From: Actinoalloteichus_B caeruleus
GTDB taxonomy: Bacteria; Actinomycetota; Actinomycetes; Mycobacteriales; Pseudonocardiaceae
Assembly (NCBI RefSeq): GCF_000718005.1
Contig: NZ_JODV01000006.1
Length of the DNA stretch: 64,000 bases
Strand: one strand, 5' to 3'
How positions within the stretch are numbered: position 1 is the first letter of the stretch; the number at the start of each line of letters is the position of its first letter. Shown here piece after piece: positions 33,974-42,101 of this stretch. Below the pieces are notes generated by a model that was not told the DNA's origin, did not search any database, and saw only the letters and a list, made by a program, of their open reading frames with translations. The position numbers and the translations under genes were made by a program.

Positions 33974-35569
33974 TCAAGGGGTGGGTGCGGGTTCGCCGGG
34001 CGGGTCGGCCGGGCGGACGGACAGGGCGTGCCGGAACACGTCGCGTGGGTCCCAGTCGCGCTTCACCCGTCGCAACCGCTCGTAGTTGTCCTTGTAGTAC
34101 AGGTAGTGCCAGGGCACGCCGGAGGTGTTCCAGGCCGGGTCGGCCAGGTCGGTGTCGGGGTAGTTGATGTACGTACCGTCGTGGACCTCACCGGGAACGG
34201 GAACACCTCCGGTTTCGGCGTAGACGTCCCGGTAGAACCTCCGCATCCAGTCGAGGTTCTCGGCGTCGTCCGCCGCGTCGGACCAGATGGCGATGTACAC
34301 GGCCTTGAGGACGGAGTCGCGCTGGGCGAGCGCGGTCGCGGCCGGGTCGACCGCGTTGATCTGGCCGCCGTAGGCGAGCAGCCACAGCCTGGCGAGTTCG
34401 ACTCCGGCCCGGGGGCTGGTCAGGTAGTCGTAGACGGTGTCGATCTGCTGGCGGGTGAAGCCCCGCCGGAGATACCCGGCCTTGCCCTTGTACCGGTCGT
34501 ACTCCGCTCCCCGGTGGGCGTCGCCATCGGGCACAGGGGGCATCATCGTGTAGAGCCACGGTGTCGCCTGTCCGATGTGCTGCTCACCGCCCACTCCGTC
34601 GCCGACCTCGTCGAGGTAGTCCGCCAGCATGCGGCGAGCGTCGGGCAGTCCCCCGTCGATCATGGCGGCGACCACGACGGCTTCGCCGTCCTCCTGGTCG
34701 CCCCGCCCGGTGACCACGAGTCGGGAGGCGAGTGCGGCGTACCGGCAGCCGGGGGAGCTGTTGGCCTGGTGCCACCGCCCGTGGTTGTCCATCAGCTGGT
34801 GGAAGGCGTCGCGGGTCAGCCCGTCCCAGGTCCAGCGGCGCACACCGGTGAGCAGGGTGGCGGGCGGTGGGGGTAGGAGTTGGGCCGGGTCGTCACCCGG
34901 GGTCACGGCGCTTCGCAGCCAGTACCGGGTGACGACGCCGAAGTTGCCACCGCCGCCGCCCGTGTGCGCCCACCACAGCTCGTGGTGGGGGTCGGCCGGG
35001 TCCCGGGTGGCGATGACCGCGCGTGCCGTGCCGTCGGCGTCGACCACGACGACCTCGACGGCGAACAGGTAGTCGACGACGGAGCCAAGGCTGCGGGAGA
35101 GCACCCCGTATCCCCCGCCCTGGATGTGGCCGCCGACGCAGACCGAGTGCCCCCAGCCTCCCGGTATGGTGACCCCCCAGGTCAGGTAGAGGACCCGGTA
35201 GATCTCGCCCAGCGTGGCACCGGATTCCACGACGAAGGCCCTCCTCCCGGGATCGTGGTAGACGCCGTTCATGGCGGACAGGTCGATGATCACGCCGTCG
35301 CTGGCCTCGCCGACGGAGTTCTCCATCGAGTGGCCTCCGCTGCGGATCGTGATCCGGTCCCCCGCCCGCACTGCCTCGGTGACGGCGGTCACGACCTGCT
35401 CGGTCGTCCGGGGGACGCGGAAGTAGCGGGGACGGTGTTCGAACCGCTCGTTCCTCACTCGGAGCGCGAGGTCCTCGTACCGGGCGTCCTCGGGGGTGAT
35501 GCGGGGCGGGCCCGGGTCGCCGCTGAGGACCTTGGGGTTGATCAGCCGGTTCGACGGCACCTCGTCCAT
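33974..35569 (-). CDS. Berberine-bridge-type FAD oxidase
   Basis: FAD-linked oxidase of the BBE/aclacinomycin-oxidoreductase/TamL group that oxidises alcohols or sugars of natural products, making H2O2. The 531 residues comprise an FAD-binding PCMH domain (about 45-225) and a BBE C-terminus (TYINYPDTDLADPAW near 480). H80 in IRSGGHSME and C144 in GHSVCVGGHIQGGGYG are the two positions of bicovalent flavin attachment. ATG 35569 has an AAGGAGC site 9 bases upstream. There is no signal peptide. It follows the glycosyltransferase gene by 78 bases, with an octamer repeat in between, so the pair probably acts on the same glycoside. Confidence 0.93.
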   Translation of the reverse strand: MDEVPSNRLINPKVLSGDPGPPRITPEDARYEDLALRVRNERFEHRPRYFRVPRTTEQVVTAVTEAVRAGDRITIRSGGHSMENSVGEASDGVIIDLSAMNGVYHDPGRRAFVVESGATLGEIYRVLYLTWGVTIPGGWGHSVCVGGHIQGGGYGVLSRSLGSVVDYLFAVEVVVVDADGTARAVIATRDPADPHHELWWAHTGGGGGNFGVVTRYWLRSAVTPGDDPAQLLPPPPATLLTGVRRWTWDGLTRDAFHQLMDNHGRWHQANSSPGCRYAALASRLVVTGRGDQEDGEAVVVAAMIDGGLPDARRMLADYLDEVGDGVGGEQHIGQATPWLYTMMPPVPDGDAHRGAEYDRYKGKAGYLRRGFTRQQIDTVYDYLTSPRAGVELARLWLLAYGGQINAVDPAATALAQRDSVLKAVYIAIWSDAADDAENLDWMRRFYRDVYAETGGVPVPGEVHDGTYINYPDTDLADPAWNTSGVPWHYLYYKDNYERLRRVKRDWDPRDVFRHALSVRPADPPGEPAPTP

Positions 35570-35611
35570 CGTGGACGCTCCTTCGCGGGTGTGGACGGTT
35601 GGCTTGCGATC

Positions 35612-35659
35612 GCGGTCACGCGGTCACGCGGTCACGCGGTCACGCGGTCACGCGGTCAG
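35612..35659. repeat. Octamer tandem repeat, about six units
   Basis: GCGGTCAC is repeated five times without error (35612-35651), followed by a sixth unit ending in G (35652-35659). The glycosyltransferase stop codon (TCA at 35648-35650 on the plus strand) lies inside it. The unit length is not a multiple of three, so copy-number changes alter the end of that protein and the spacing to the oxidase gene. Confidence 0.95.
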
Positions 35660-36835
35660 CTGAGCGAGGATGTCGGGCAGGTGGTCGGCGATCTCGTCCG
35701 GGCCGGGCATCGCGGCGATCTCGTCCGCGACCCGTCGCGCCGACGCGCGGAACGTCGGTTCGGCGAGCAGGCGTCGCGCCGAGGCCGCCACCGCCGAGGC
35801 GGTGAGTTCCTCGGGCAGCAGCCGTTCACCGGCGCCGGCCGCGAGGACGGCGTCGGCGTTGACGAACTGGTCGACTCCTCGCGGGAGGAGCAGTTGGGGC
35901 AGGCCCTCGGCGAGCGCGCCGAGCATCGTTCCCGAACCGGCATGGCTCACGACGAGTTCGAGGTGGGGCAGTACGGCCGCCTGCGCCACCCAAGGACGGA
36001 CGATGACGTTGTCCGGTGGGGCCCCCAGCACGTCCACGGGGAGTTTCGGACCGGTCGCGACGAGGACCGTCGCGTCGAGTACCGCGAGACCCGCCACCGT
36101 CTCGCGGATCGCGGCCGAGGCGCCCTCCGCCCCGGCCTCGGTGCCGAAGGTGACGTAGACCCGGGGGCGGTGACCGGTGGAGGCCGGTAGGGGCGGCAGC
36201 GGGTGGGCATCGTCGACGTGGGGGACGGGACGGAGTTCGACTCGTCTCGCGCCGGCCACGAAGTCGGGGTCCTGCATCGAGGGCGGGTAGATATCGAGGT
36301 AGGGATGTCCGAGGGGGTTGGGGTCGGTCAGGTCGAGACGCAGCTTCCGTTCGGCCGCGAAGTCCCGAACCCTGCTCACGTACTCGGGTGAGAGCTGGGT
36401 GAGCGTGCGGTGACCCAGTCCGTGGGCAAGCGCGGGAACGCCCACCGCCACTGCCGCGATCCCAGCTCCAGGGCAGACCGCGTCGTAGACGAGGAGGTCG
36501 GGGCGGAACCGTCGCAGTGCGACCTCCAGGTCATCCGCGTAGCGGCGCGGGAGCACCGAGCCGAAGACGACGGCCAGGTAGCCCGGGATCTGCTCCGGGC
36601 GCAGGTCCGCGATGCGGACGGGTCGCCCGAACACGTGGTGGGCGGCTTCCTCGAACGCCGCCGGCATGGACATCCCCGCCGCGACCGGTTCCAGCCCCAA
36701 CGCCGCCACCCGTCCGTGCAGCCCGGCGTCGATGGCATAGCCGACGTGGTGTCCGTGCCGGCTGATCGCCGTCGCGAGGGGAAGGAGTGGGAAGAAGTGG
36801 CCGATCGAGGAAAGACCTGCGAACAGCACGCGCAT
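35648..36835 (-). CDS. Macrolide-type GT1 glycosyltransferase
   Basis: Cytoplasmic GT-B enzyme transferring a sugar from an NDP-sugar to a small-molecule acceptor. The N-terminal domain starts MRVLFAGLSSIGHFFPLLPLA, and the C-terminal nucleotide-sugar site carries RPWVAQAAVLPHLELVVSHAG, then SGTMLGALAEGLPQLLLP and DQFVNA, the classical GT1 signature. ATG 36835 gives this canonical N-terminus and 395 residues, the normal length; two further in-frame starts up to 36910 would only add a low-complexity leader. The stop codon lies in an octamer repeat. Next downstream is the FAD oxidase. No NDP-sugar biosynthesis gene is in the window, so the donor is not predictable. Confidence 0.93.
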   Translation of the reverse strand: MRVLFAGLSSIGHFFPLLPLATAISRHGHHVGYAIDAGLHGRVAALGLEPVAAGMSMPAAFEEAAHHVFGRPVRIADLRPEQIPGYLAVVFGSVLPRRYADDLEVALRRFRPDLLVYDAVCPGAGIAAVAVGVPALAHGLGHRTLTQLSPEYVSRVRDFAAERKLRLDLTDPNPLGHPYLDIYPPSMQDPDFVAGARRVELRPVPHVDDAHPLPPLPASTGHRPRVYVTFGTEAGAEGASAAIRETVAGLAVLDATVLVATGPKLPVDVLGAPPDNVIVRPWVAQAAVLPHLELVVSHAGSGTMLGALAEGLPQLLLPRGVDQFVNADAVLAAGAGERLLPEELTASAVAASARRLLAEPTFRASARRVADEIAAMPGPDEIADHLPDILAQLTA

Positions 36836-37319
36836 CTGGCCCCCAGGGTTGGTTCGGAGCATGGCGCCGGGTGAGGGGCCCCGGCGCTGCCCTCCGCTCC
36901 GGCTGGCCACCCGTCCCGGTCCCGGTCGGTCGGTTCCAGCGTGGGTGGCCTACCGGGAGAAGTCGCTGCGGTGGGACCGAAGTCTTTGCCGACGCCCTGG
37001 TGGTGGGCGGGACCGTCAGGGTGGCCACGTTGGTCCGAACGAGGGGGCGATGGGACATGCTCGCTCGCCCCCGGCATGCGCCCCGCCCCCGGTTCGGCCC
37101 TGGTCGGCCAGGAAGCGGGAGTGTTCGGGCCGGGTGCCTCGCACGTCCGGTGTCCCGAGAGCCGGCGGCCGGCCGGGTGTGCCGTCGCACACCACGGGCC
37201 CGGCTGGCGGTAGGCAGGAAGATCAACCTGTCGTACGCTCCGCCCCGTTCTCGCGCCGGGCTGGGAGGTCCCGCTCGGCGCGGGACGACCGCACGAGTCG
37301 CTTGCGAGGAGACGAGAGC
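36836..37319. other. Divergent intergenic region
   Basis: These 484 bases separate the leftward glycosyltransferase and the rightward lipoprotein. Open frames exist on both strands but none has independent support. Promoters for both genes are expected; none could be defined with confidence. Confidence 0.5.
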
Positions 37320-38198
37320 ATGTCCCGACACTCCACCGCGGCCACCCTCGCGCTGTGCCTGCTCGCCACGGGTTGCGCGTACGGGTCCGCCGCCGGGCAG
37401 CCGGCTGAGCCGGAATCGACGACGGTGGCGCGGGAGGACGCCCAGGGGTGGGCCGCGCCGCCGGTCAACGCCTCCTTCGACTACCAGATCGGCGGTGAGT
37501 ACCCCTTACCGGAGGACGTGACGGTGGTGTCCCGCGACTGGTACTACGGTTCCGTCCCGCAGGACGTCTACGGCATCTGCTACGTCAACGCCTTCCAGAC
37601 CCAACCGGACTGGTCCGGGACACGACCCGATGAGCTGTCGAACTGGCCGTCCCACCTGGTGCTCCTCGAACTGGGCGACGACCCGAACTGGGGCGGCGAG
37701 TACCTCGTCGACATCTCGACCGAGGGCAACCGGATCGACGCGGTCGAGCACCTGCGGCCGATGTTGGAGACCTGCGCCGACAAGGGGTTCTCGGCGGTGG
37801 AGTTCGACAACCTCGACTCGTGGATGCGCTTCGACGGGACGCCGGTCGAGGAGTTGGTCCCCTTCGGGCAGGACGAGGCGGTGGACTTCGCGGCCCGGCT
37901 GACTGAGGTCACCCACGACCTGGGGATGGCCGCGGCCCAGAAGAACACGGTGGAGTTGCCGCGCGCGGTGTCGCTGGAGGAGATCGGGTTCGATTTCGCG
38001 ATCGCCGAGAACTGCGGCATGTGGCGGGAGTGCCAGCTGTACCGGCAGGTGTTCGGCGACAACCTGATCGCCATCGAGTACGAACGCCAGCACTTCGAGT
38101 CGACCTGCGCCGAGATCGGTGACAGCGTCTCGGTGGTCCTGCGGGACGTGAACGTCACCCCGCCGGGGTCGCCGACGTACCAGTACGACTCCTGCTGA
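37320..38198 (+). CDS. Lipoprotein with GH114-type glycosidase domain
   Basis: Secreted lipid-anchored protein of 292 residues. The signal peptide ends in the lipobox LLATGC, with the lipid-modified Cys near residue 19. The rest resembles the endo-alpha-1,4-polygalactosaminidase family GH114: a TIM-barrel-like pattern with FDYQIGG at the start, GICYVNAFQTQPDW, LVDIST, GFSAVEFDNLDSW and GMAAAQKNTVEL. The acidic residues of EFDNLDSW are the likely catalytic site. Family members cut galactosaminogalactan-type polymers of fungi and biofilms. ATG 37320 has GAGGAGAC upstream. It stands alone and ends at a strong hairpin shared with the tetR gene. Confidence 0.88.
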   Translation: MSRHSTAATLALCLLATGCAYGSAAGQPAEPESTTVAREDAQGWAAPPVNASFDYQIGGEYPLPEDVTVVSRDWYYGSVPQDVYGICYVNAFQTQPDWSGTRPDELSNWPSHLVLLELGDDPNWGGEYLVDISTEGNRIDAVEHLRPMLETCADKGFSAVEFDNLDSWMRFDGTPVEELVPFGQDEAVDFAARLTEVTHDLGMAAAQKNTVELPRAVSLEEIGFDFAIAENCGMWRECQLYRQVFGDNLIAIEYERQHFESTCAEIGDSVSVVLRDVNVTPPGSPTYQYDSC

Positions 38199-38208
38199 TC
38201 GCGCCGCG

Positions 38209-38249
38209 GCTCGCCTCCCGGTCGTGAACGCCGCGACCGGGAGGTGAGC
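38209..38249. terminator. Bidirectional hairpin terminator
   Basis: Arms 38209-38224 and 38234-38249 pair over 16 bases with one G-U wobble and a 9-base loop, between the converging lipoprotein and tetR genes. Confidence 0.85.
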
Positions 38250-38320
38250 GCGGAACGCCGACCTGGGCCGTGCTGGCGCCCGTGCCCCGGCACTCCCAGG
38301 CACACTGCGCCAGGCCGCCG

Positions 38321-38980
38321 TCAGGCCCGCTGTTCGGCGCTGCCCGTCCTTCCGACCGGGGGCTGGCGGGTGGGTGACCCGCCCGGGGAGGAACGCAGCG
38401 ATCCGAGCAGTCGGCGCAGGGCGGCGACGGTCTCCTCCAGTTGGGCCGGGGAGTCGGCGCGGGCCAGCCAGAGCGCGGCCTCGTTCATGGCGCCGGAGAG
38501 CAGGCGCACCAGTGGTTCCCGTGGTTGCTGGTCGATGACGCGCGCGGTCATCAGCTGGTCGAGCACCTCGTCGAGGTGACGCGCCGACGATTCCTCGTCC
38601 AGGGCGCGCCACTCCTCCCAGCCGAGCACCGCGGGACCGTCGACGAGCATGACGCGCCGCACCTCGGGGGCGGAGCTGGCGACCAGGAACTCGCGACAGC
38701 CGGCGAGGAGGCCCTCCCAGGGGTCACCCTGCCGCTCGGCGGCGGCGACGACGCGGTCGGCGACCTCCTCCTGCGCTTGGCGCACCACGGCTCGGAACAG
38801 GCCGGCCTTGCTGCCGAAGTGGTGGTAGAGCGCGCCCTTGGTCAGCGCGAGCTCCCGTGCGATCTCGTTGAGCCCCACCTCCGCGTATCCCCGTCGGGAG
38901 AAGAGCGCGCGGGCCGTGGTGATCAGCGCCTGTCGCGTCGCCTCGCGCTGCCGGGCCTTGCTCGACGTCGTCGCTCCCAT
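38321..38980 (-). CDS. TetR-family repressor
   Basis: Dimeric DNA-binding repressor of 219 residues. The helix-turn-helix is clear at about 15-60 (ITTARALFSRRGYAEVGLNEIA, then LTKGALYHHFGSKAGLF). The C-terminal ligand domain is Ala/Leu-rich and its ligand unknown. ATG 38980 has a near-perfect AAGGAGA site; the frame continues upstream but without support. It is divergent from a VOC protein gene, and two identical palindromes lie in the 99 bases between them, so it most likely represses both itself and the VOC gene. Confidence 0.94.
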   Translation of the reverse strand: MGATTSSKARQREATRQALITTARALFSRRGYAEVGLNEIARELALTKGALYHHFGSKAGLFRAVVRQAQEEVADRVVAAAERQGDPWEGLLAGCREFLVASSAPEVRRVMLVDGPAVLGWEEWRALDEESSARHLDEVLDQLMTARVIDQQPREPLVRLLSGAMNEAALWLARADSPAQLEETVAALRRLLGSLRSSPGGSPTRQPPVGRTGSAEQRA

Positions 38981-39003
38981 CGGTCTCCTTCCGGTACGCC
39001 AGT

Positions 39004-39033
39004 TTGACATACCGAGGGTATGCGTCCTAGCGT
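39004..39033 (+). promoter_or_regulatory. Promoter of the VOC gene
   Basis: TTGACA (39004-39009) and TAGCGT (39028-39033) are separated by 18 bases. The first TetR palindrome overlaps the -35 and spacer, so repressor binding would block polymerase. Confidence 0.6.
39008..39022. promoter_or_regulatory. TetR operator 1
   Basis: CATACC-GAG-GGTATG is a perfect 6-base dyad with a 3-base centre, lying just upstream of tetR. An identical copy occurs 37 bases further on. Confidence 0.85.
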
Positions 39034-39044
39034 CCCCCAGGTCA

Positions 39045-39059
39045 CATACCGAGGGTATG
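39045..39059. promoter_or_regulatory. TetR operator 2
   Basis: Second identical copy of the CATACC-GAG-GGTATG dyad, here extended by one more A-T pair to 17 bases (39044-39060). It lies downstream of the VOC promoter -10 and 20 bases before that gene's start codon. Confidence 0.85.
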
Positions 39060-39079
39060 TGAAGGGAAGGACGGGAACC

Positions 39080-39493
39080 ATGACGCTGACCAGTTGCTAT
39101 CCGGTGCTGTGCACCACCCGCCTGCGGGAGAGCCTCGACTTCTACACCCTCCACCTCGACTTCGACATCACCTTCGAGTCGGACTGGTACGTAAGCCTGC
39201 GCCACCGCGGCGCGCCACACCAGGAGCTCGCCCTCCTCGCGGCCGACCACCCCACGTTGCCGGAGAGCCACCGGGGCGCGACCGCGACCGGCGTGCTGAT
39301 CAACATCGAAGTCGACGACGTGGACGCCCAGTACGCGCGCCTGGTGGAACGGGCGGGACTCCCCTGCCTGCTCGATCTCCGCACCGAGGACTTCGGGCAG
39401 CGCCACTTCATCACCCGGGACCCCAACGGCGTGCTGGTGGACGTCATCACCCCGGTGGCACCCACCGTGGACTTCGCCGACCAGTACTCATGA
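39080..39493 (+). CDS. VOC-family protein (glyoxalase/dioxygenase fold)
   Basis: Small metal-binding or ligand-binding protein of 137 residues with the paired beta-alpha-beta3 modules of the vicinal oxygen chelate family: CYPVLCTTRLRESLDFYTLHLDFDI in the first half and FGQRHFITRDPNGVLVDVITP in the second. Members include glyoxalases, dioxygenases and drug-sequestering proteins, so the reaction is not assignable. ATG 39080 has GAAGGACGG upstream. It is divergent from and almost certainly controlled by the adjacent TetR repressor, suggesting a role in sensing and neutralising a small toxic compound. Confidence 0.9.
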   Translation: MTLTSCYPVLCTTRLRESLDFYTLHLDFDITFESDWYVSLRHRGAPHQELALLAADHPTLPESHRGATATGVLINIEVDDVDAQYARLVERAGLPCLLDLRTEDFGQRHFITRDPNGVLVDVITPVAPTVDFADQYS

Positions 39494-39602
39494 CCCGTGG
39501 AGGGGAGCGCCGAGGACGGGCGGCGGGGCGCCGAACGCCGTGGGCTGGGGTGGACACCGCACTCCCGCTGCTGGCGACGACGACCGTCCGCCCCGTGACG
39601 GG

Positions 39603-40640
39603 TCAGCCGACCAGCTCCTGGCAGATCGCGGCGGCCGGGCGGGCGCTGGCGGACCGGAAGCCGGTGCCCGCCCACAGGTGTGTCGTGCCCGTGTCCCCCG
39701 CGCGGGCGGCCGCCGCCCGCAGCGGCGCCGTCATGCGGTGCACCTGCGGGTAGGCGGCCGGCGCGGCCTCGTCGTGGGCCGCGAGGAAGCGGTTGACCAG
39801 GCCACGCGCCCGACGACCGCTGAACGCCCTCGTCACCCTCGTCGTCCTCGGCTCCGGATTGACGAGAGCGGCCCGGTGGGTCGCGCTCGCGCCGCTCTCG
39901 TCGGCGAGGAGCAGGGCGGTGCCGACCTGGACGGCCACCGCTCCCCCACCGAGCGCGGCCCGCACCGCGGCCGGCGAGGCGAGGCCGCCGGCGGCCAGCA
40001 GGGGCAGCGGGACACTGGCTCGCACCGCCGCCAGGAGGGAGGCCAGCGGCTGGACCCGTTCCTCGGTGTCGTCGAAGGACCCCTGGTGCCCACCTGCCTC
40101 GGCTCCCTGCACGCACAGCGCGTCGGCTCCCCGTTCGGCCGCCGCACGGGCCTCCTCCACGCAGGTGACGGTCACGACCACCAGGCTGCCGGCCCGCCGC
40201 AGCGCACGGACGGCGCTCGCGTCCGGCAGCCCGAAGGTGAACGACACGACCGGCACGGGATCGTCGAGGAGAGCGGCGAGCTTGGCGGGGAAACCGTCGT
40301 CATCCCAGCGCGGCTCCCCCAGTTCGACACCCACCCTGGCGGCCTCGGGTGCCAGCCGCCGCCGGTACTCGTCGAGCTCCGCCGGGACGGCCCGGTCCTC
40401 GCCGGGCACGAACAGGTTCACGCCGAAGGCCCGGTCGGTGCGGCCCCGCACCTCGCTCACCTGGTGGAGCATCTCCTGGGCGGAGCGGTAGCCACCCGCG
40501 AGGAACCCGAGGCCACCCGCCGAGTTCACGGCCACGACGAGGTCCGGGGTGCTCGCGCCACCGGCCATCGGGGCCGCGACCACGGGCGTCGTCAACTCGT
40601 CGAACTCGCCCACACCGATCTCCGTCCTCCGCCGGGCCAT
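39603..40640 (-). CDS. Nitronate monooxygenase-type flavoprotein
   Basis: FMN-dependent TIM-barrel oxidoreductase of the nitronate monooxygenase (formerly 2-nitropropane dioxygenase) family, 345 residues. Sequence signs are the N-terminal PVVAAPMAGGASTPDL, the FMN loop GGLGFLAGGY, the catalytic His in GAEAGGHQGS and the phosphate-binding block LLAAGGLASPAAVRAAL followed by VQVGTALLLADES. It detoxifies alkyl nitronates such as propionate-3-nitronate; related enzymes reduce enoyl-ACP, so the substrate is not certain. ATG 40640 has a perfect GGAGGAG site. It is divergent from the APH-like kinase gene. Presence near nitrogen genes may be chance. Confidence 0.92.
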   Translation of the reverse strand: MARRRTEIGVGEFDELTTPVVAAPMAGGASTPDLVVAVNSAGGLGFLAGGYRSAQEMLHQVSEVRGRTDRAFGVNLFVPGEDRAVPAELDEYRRRLAPEAARVGVELGEPRWDDDGFPAKLAALLDDPVPVVSFTFGLPDASAVRALRRAGSLVVVTVTCVEEARAAAERGADALCVQGAEAGGHQGSFDDTEERVQPLASLLAAVRASVPLPLLAAGGLASPAAVRAALGGGAVAVQVGTALLLADESGASATHRAALVNPEPRTTRVTRAFSGRRARGLVNRFLAAHDEAAPAAYPQVHRMTAPLRAAAARAGDTGTTHLWAGTGFRSASARPAAAICQELVG

Positions 40641-40715
40641 CGCACTCCTCCTGGAGCATCGCACGCCTCCCACCGTCCTCGGCCACGGTCCCCTCGGCGC
40701 CGCCGGAACCCGGGT

Positions 40716-40721
40716 TACGGT
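40716..40721 (+). promoter_or_regulatory. -10 element of a leaderless gene
   Basis: TACGGT stands 6 bases before the GTG start of the phosphotransferase gene. There is no ribosome-binding site between them. The -35 is not obvious. Confidence 0.45.
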
Positions 40722-40727
40722 CGTGGG

Positions 40728-41627
40728 GTGCCGCCCGACCTCCACAGCAGCAACCAGCCGCTCAGCCCGGACACCGCCGGAACGGTCCTGCGGGAGGTGT
40801 GCCGGCGAACGGGGATGTCCGCCCCCGACGCCGGGCTCGTGCGGATCGGGGACAACGCGGTCTACCGCGTCGGGCCGGTCGTCGTCCGGATCGCCAGGTC
40901 CGTGGCCCTGCTCCCGGCGGCACGCCGGGAGGTGGCCGTCGCCCGGTGGCTGCGGACCCGGGACTTCCCGGCCGCCGTCCCGCTCGACCTCGACCAACCG
41001 ATGGTGGTGCTGGGTCGAGTCGTCACCTGCTGGGAGGCGGTCGAGGTCACAGCCCCGGCCACGACCGGGCAGCTCGCCACGCTGCTCCGCCGGTTCCACG
41101 AGCTCACGGCACCACCGGAGCTGGACCTGCCAGCCCTCAACCCCTTCGCCCGCGTCGACCACTGGCTGGCGTCCGCCCCGCTCGACGAGCAGGACCTGGA
41201 CTACCTGCGCGGGCGGGTGCACCAGGCTCGGGCCGACTGGGCCGACCTCGACTTCGCGCTGCCGACGGGGGTGGTGCACGGTGACGCCAACACCGGGAAC
41301 GCGGTGGTGGACGGTGCGGGCCGACCGCTGCTCCTCGACCTCGAGTACGCGGCGACGGGTCCGCGTGAGTGGGACCTGCTCCAGACGGCTCTCTTCGCGG
41401 ACAGGTTCGGCTGGCACACCGAGGCCGAGTACCGGGCCTTCTCGGACGCCTACGGCTACGACATCCGCCGCTGGCCCGGTTACCAGCGGCTCGCGGACAT
41501 CCGCGAGGTGCTGATGACCTGCTGGTTGAGCGCCAGGGCCGACGACGAGTGGGCAGCGGGGGAGCTCCGGAAACGCCTGCGCGCGCTGCGCACCGGGGCC
41601 GACCGGCACGACTGGTCCCGGCGCTGA
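40728..41627 (+). CDS. Aminoglycoside phosphotransferase-fold kinase
   Basis: Cytoplasmic small-molecule kinase of 299 residues, with the APH/choline-kinase fold. The catalytic loop is VVHGDANTGNAVV (Asp in HGD as base, Asn downstream) and the metal-binding block LLLDLEYAATGPREWDL, both intact. The nucleotide lobe (1-90) contains VVVRIARS with the likely ATP-binding side chain. The substrate could be an aminoglycoside, homoserine, choline or another alcohol; resistance should not be assumed. GTG 40728 is chosen because a TACGGT hexamer lies 6 bases upstream, fitting a leaderless transcript. The frame is open much further upstream without support. Confidence 0.9.
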   Translation: MPPDLHSSNQPLSPDTAGTVLREVCRRTGMSAPDAGLVRIGDNAVYRVGPVVVRIARSVALLPAARREVAVARWLRTRDFPAAVPLDLDQPMVVLGRVVTCWEAVEVTAPATTGQLATLLRRFHELTAPPELDLPALNPFARVDHWLASAPLDEQDLDYLRGRVHQARADWADLDFALPTGVVHGDANTGNAVVDGAGRPLLLDLEYAATGPREWDLLQTALFADRFGWHTEAEYRAFSDAYGYDIRRWPGYQRLADIREVLMTCWLSARADDEWAAGELRKRLRALRTGADRHDWSRR

Positions 41628-41763
41628 CCCCGGTCGGACGAGGCCCGGACGACCGGCCGGGGAACGCTCGCGGCACCGGGCCGCCCCGGGTCGGGGACCG
41701 CCGGACCCGCCGCCCCGGGCCAGGGACCGGGGGCTCCGGCGCGCACCGGCGTGGTCGGTCGGC

Positions 41764-42084
41764 TCACGCGGCGGAACGCCGCCGCGTCGCGGGCGCAGCG
41801 TTCTCGTCCTCCCGGTCCGCCGGAGCGACCGCGACCACGACGAGGTCCGCCAGGAACTCCCGCTGGCCCGGGTGGCCGTCGAGCCGAGCGGTGGGCCAGG
41901 CGGCTGGCCGTCCGGTGATCCGGTGGCGGAGCCGACGCGCGCCACCGGGTGCGCCCTGCCGTGTCGCGCCTTCGCCGAGAGCCACCCCAGGCGCGGAGGG
42001 GTGCGGCGGGATGGCCCCGATCACGGGCGGCTCCGCCATCCCCGTGGTGGGACCGGTTCCGCTGTCCCCGTTCGTCCTGTTCAC
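41764..42084 (-). CDS. Possible small hypothetical protein downstream of marR
   Basis: A 106-codon frame starting at GTG 42084, 18 bases past the marR stop on the same strand. The product is Pro/Gly/Ala/Arg-rich in its first 60 residues and has a short hydrophobic stretch (FLADLVVVAVAP) near 82-93. No clear ribosome-binding site or family is seen. It may be a chance open frame in GC-rich DNA. If it is not real, 41628-42101 holds nothing I recognise. Confidence 0.25.
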   Translation of the reverse strand: MNRTNGDSGTGPTTGMAEPPVIGAIPPHPSAPGVALGEGATRQGAPGGARRLRHRITGRPAAWPTARLDGHPGQREFLADLVVVAVAPADREDENAAPATRRRSAA

Positions 42085-42101
42085 TGGGGAGCGGACGCGG
42101 A

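Noticed and set aside
35612..35659. CRISPR array
   Set aside because: The 8-base units are contiguous with no spacers.
40728..41627. Aminoglycoside resistance gene
   Set aside because: The fold and catalytic residues fit a kinase, but this superfamily has many non-antibiotic substrates; resistance is not supported.
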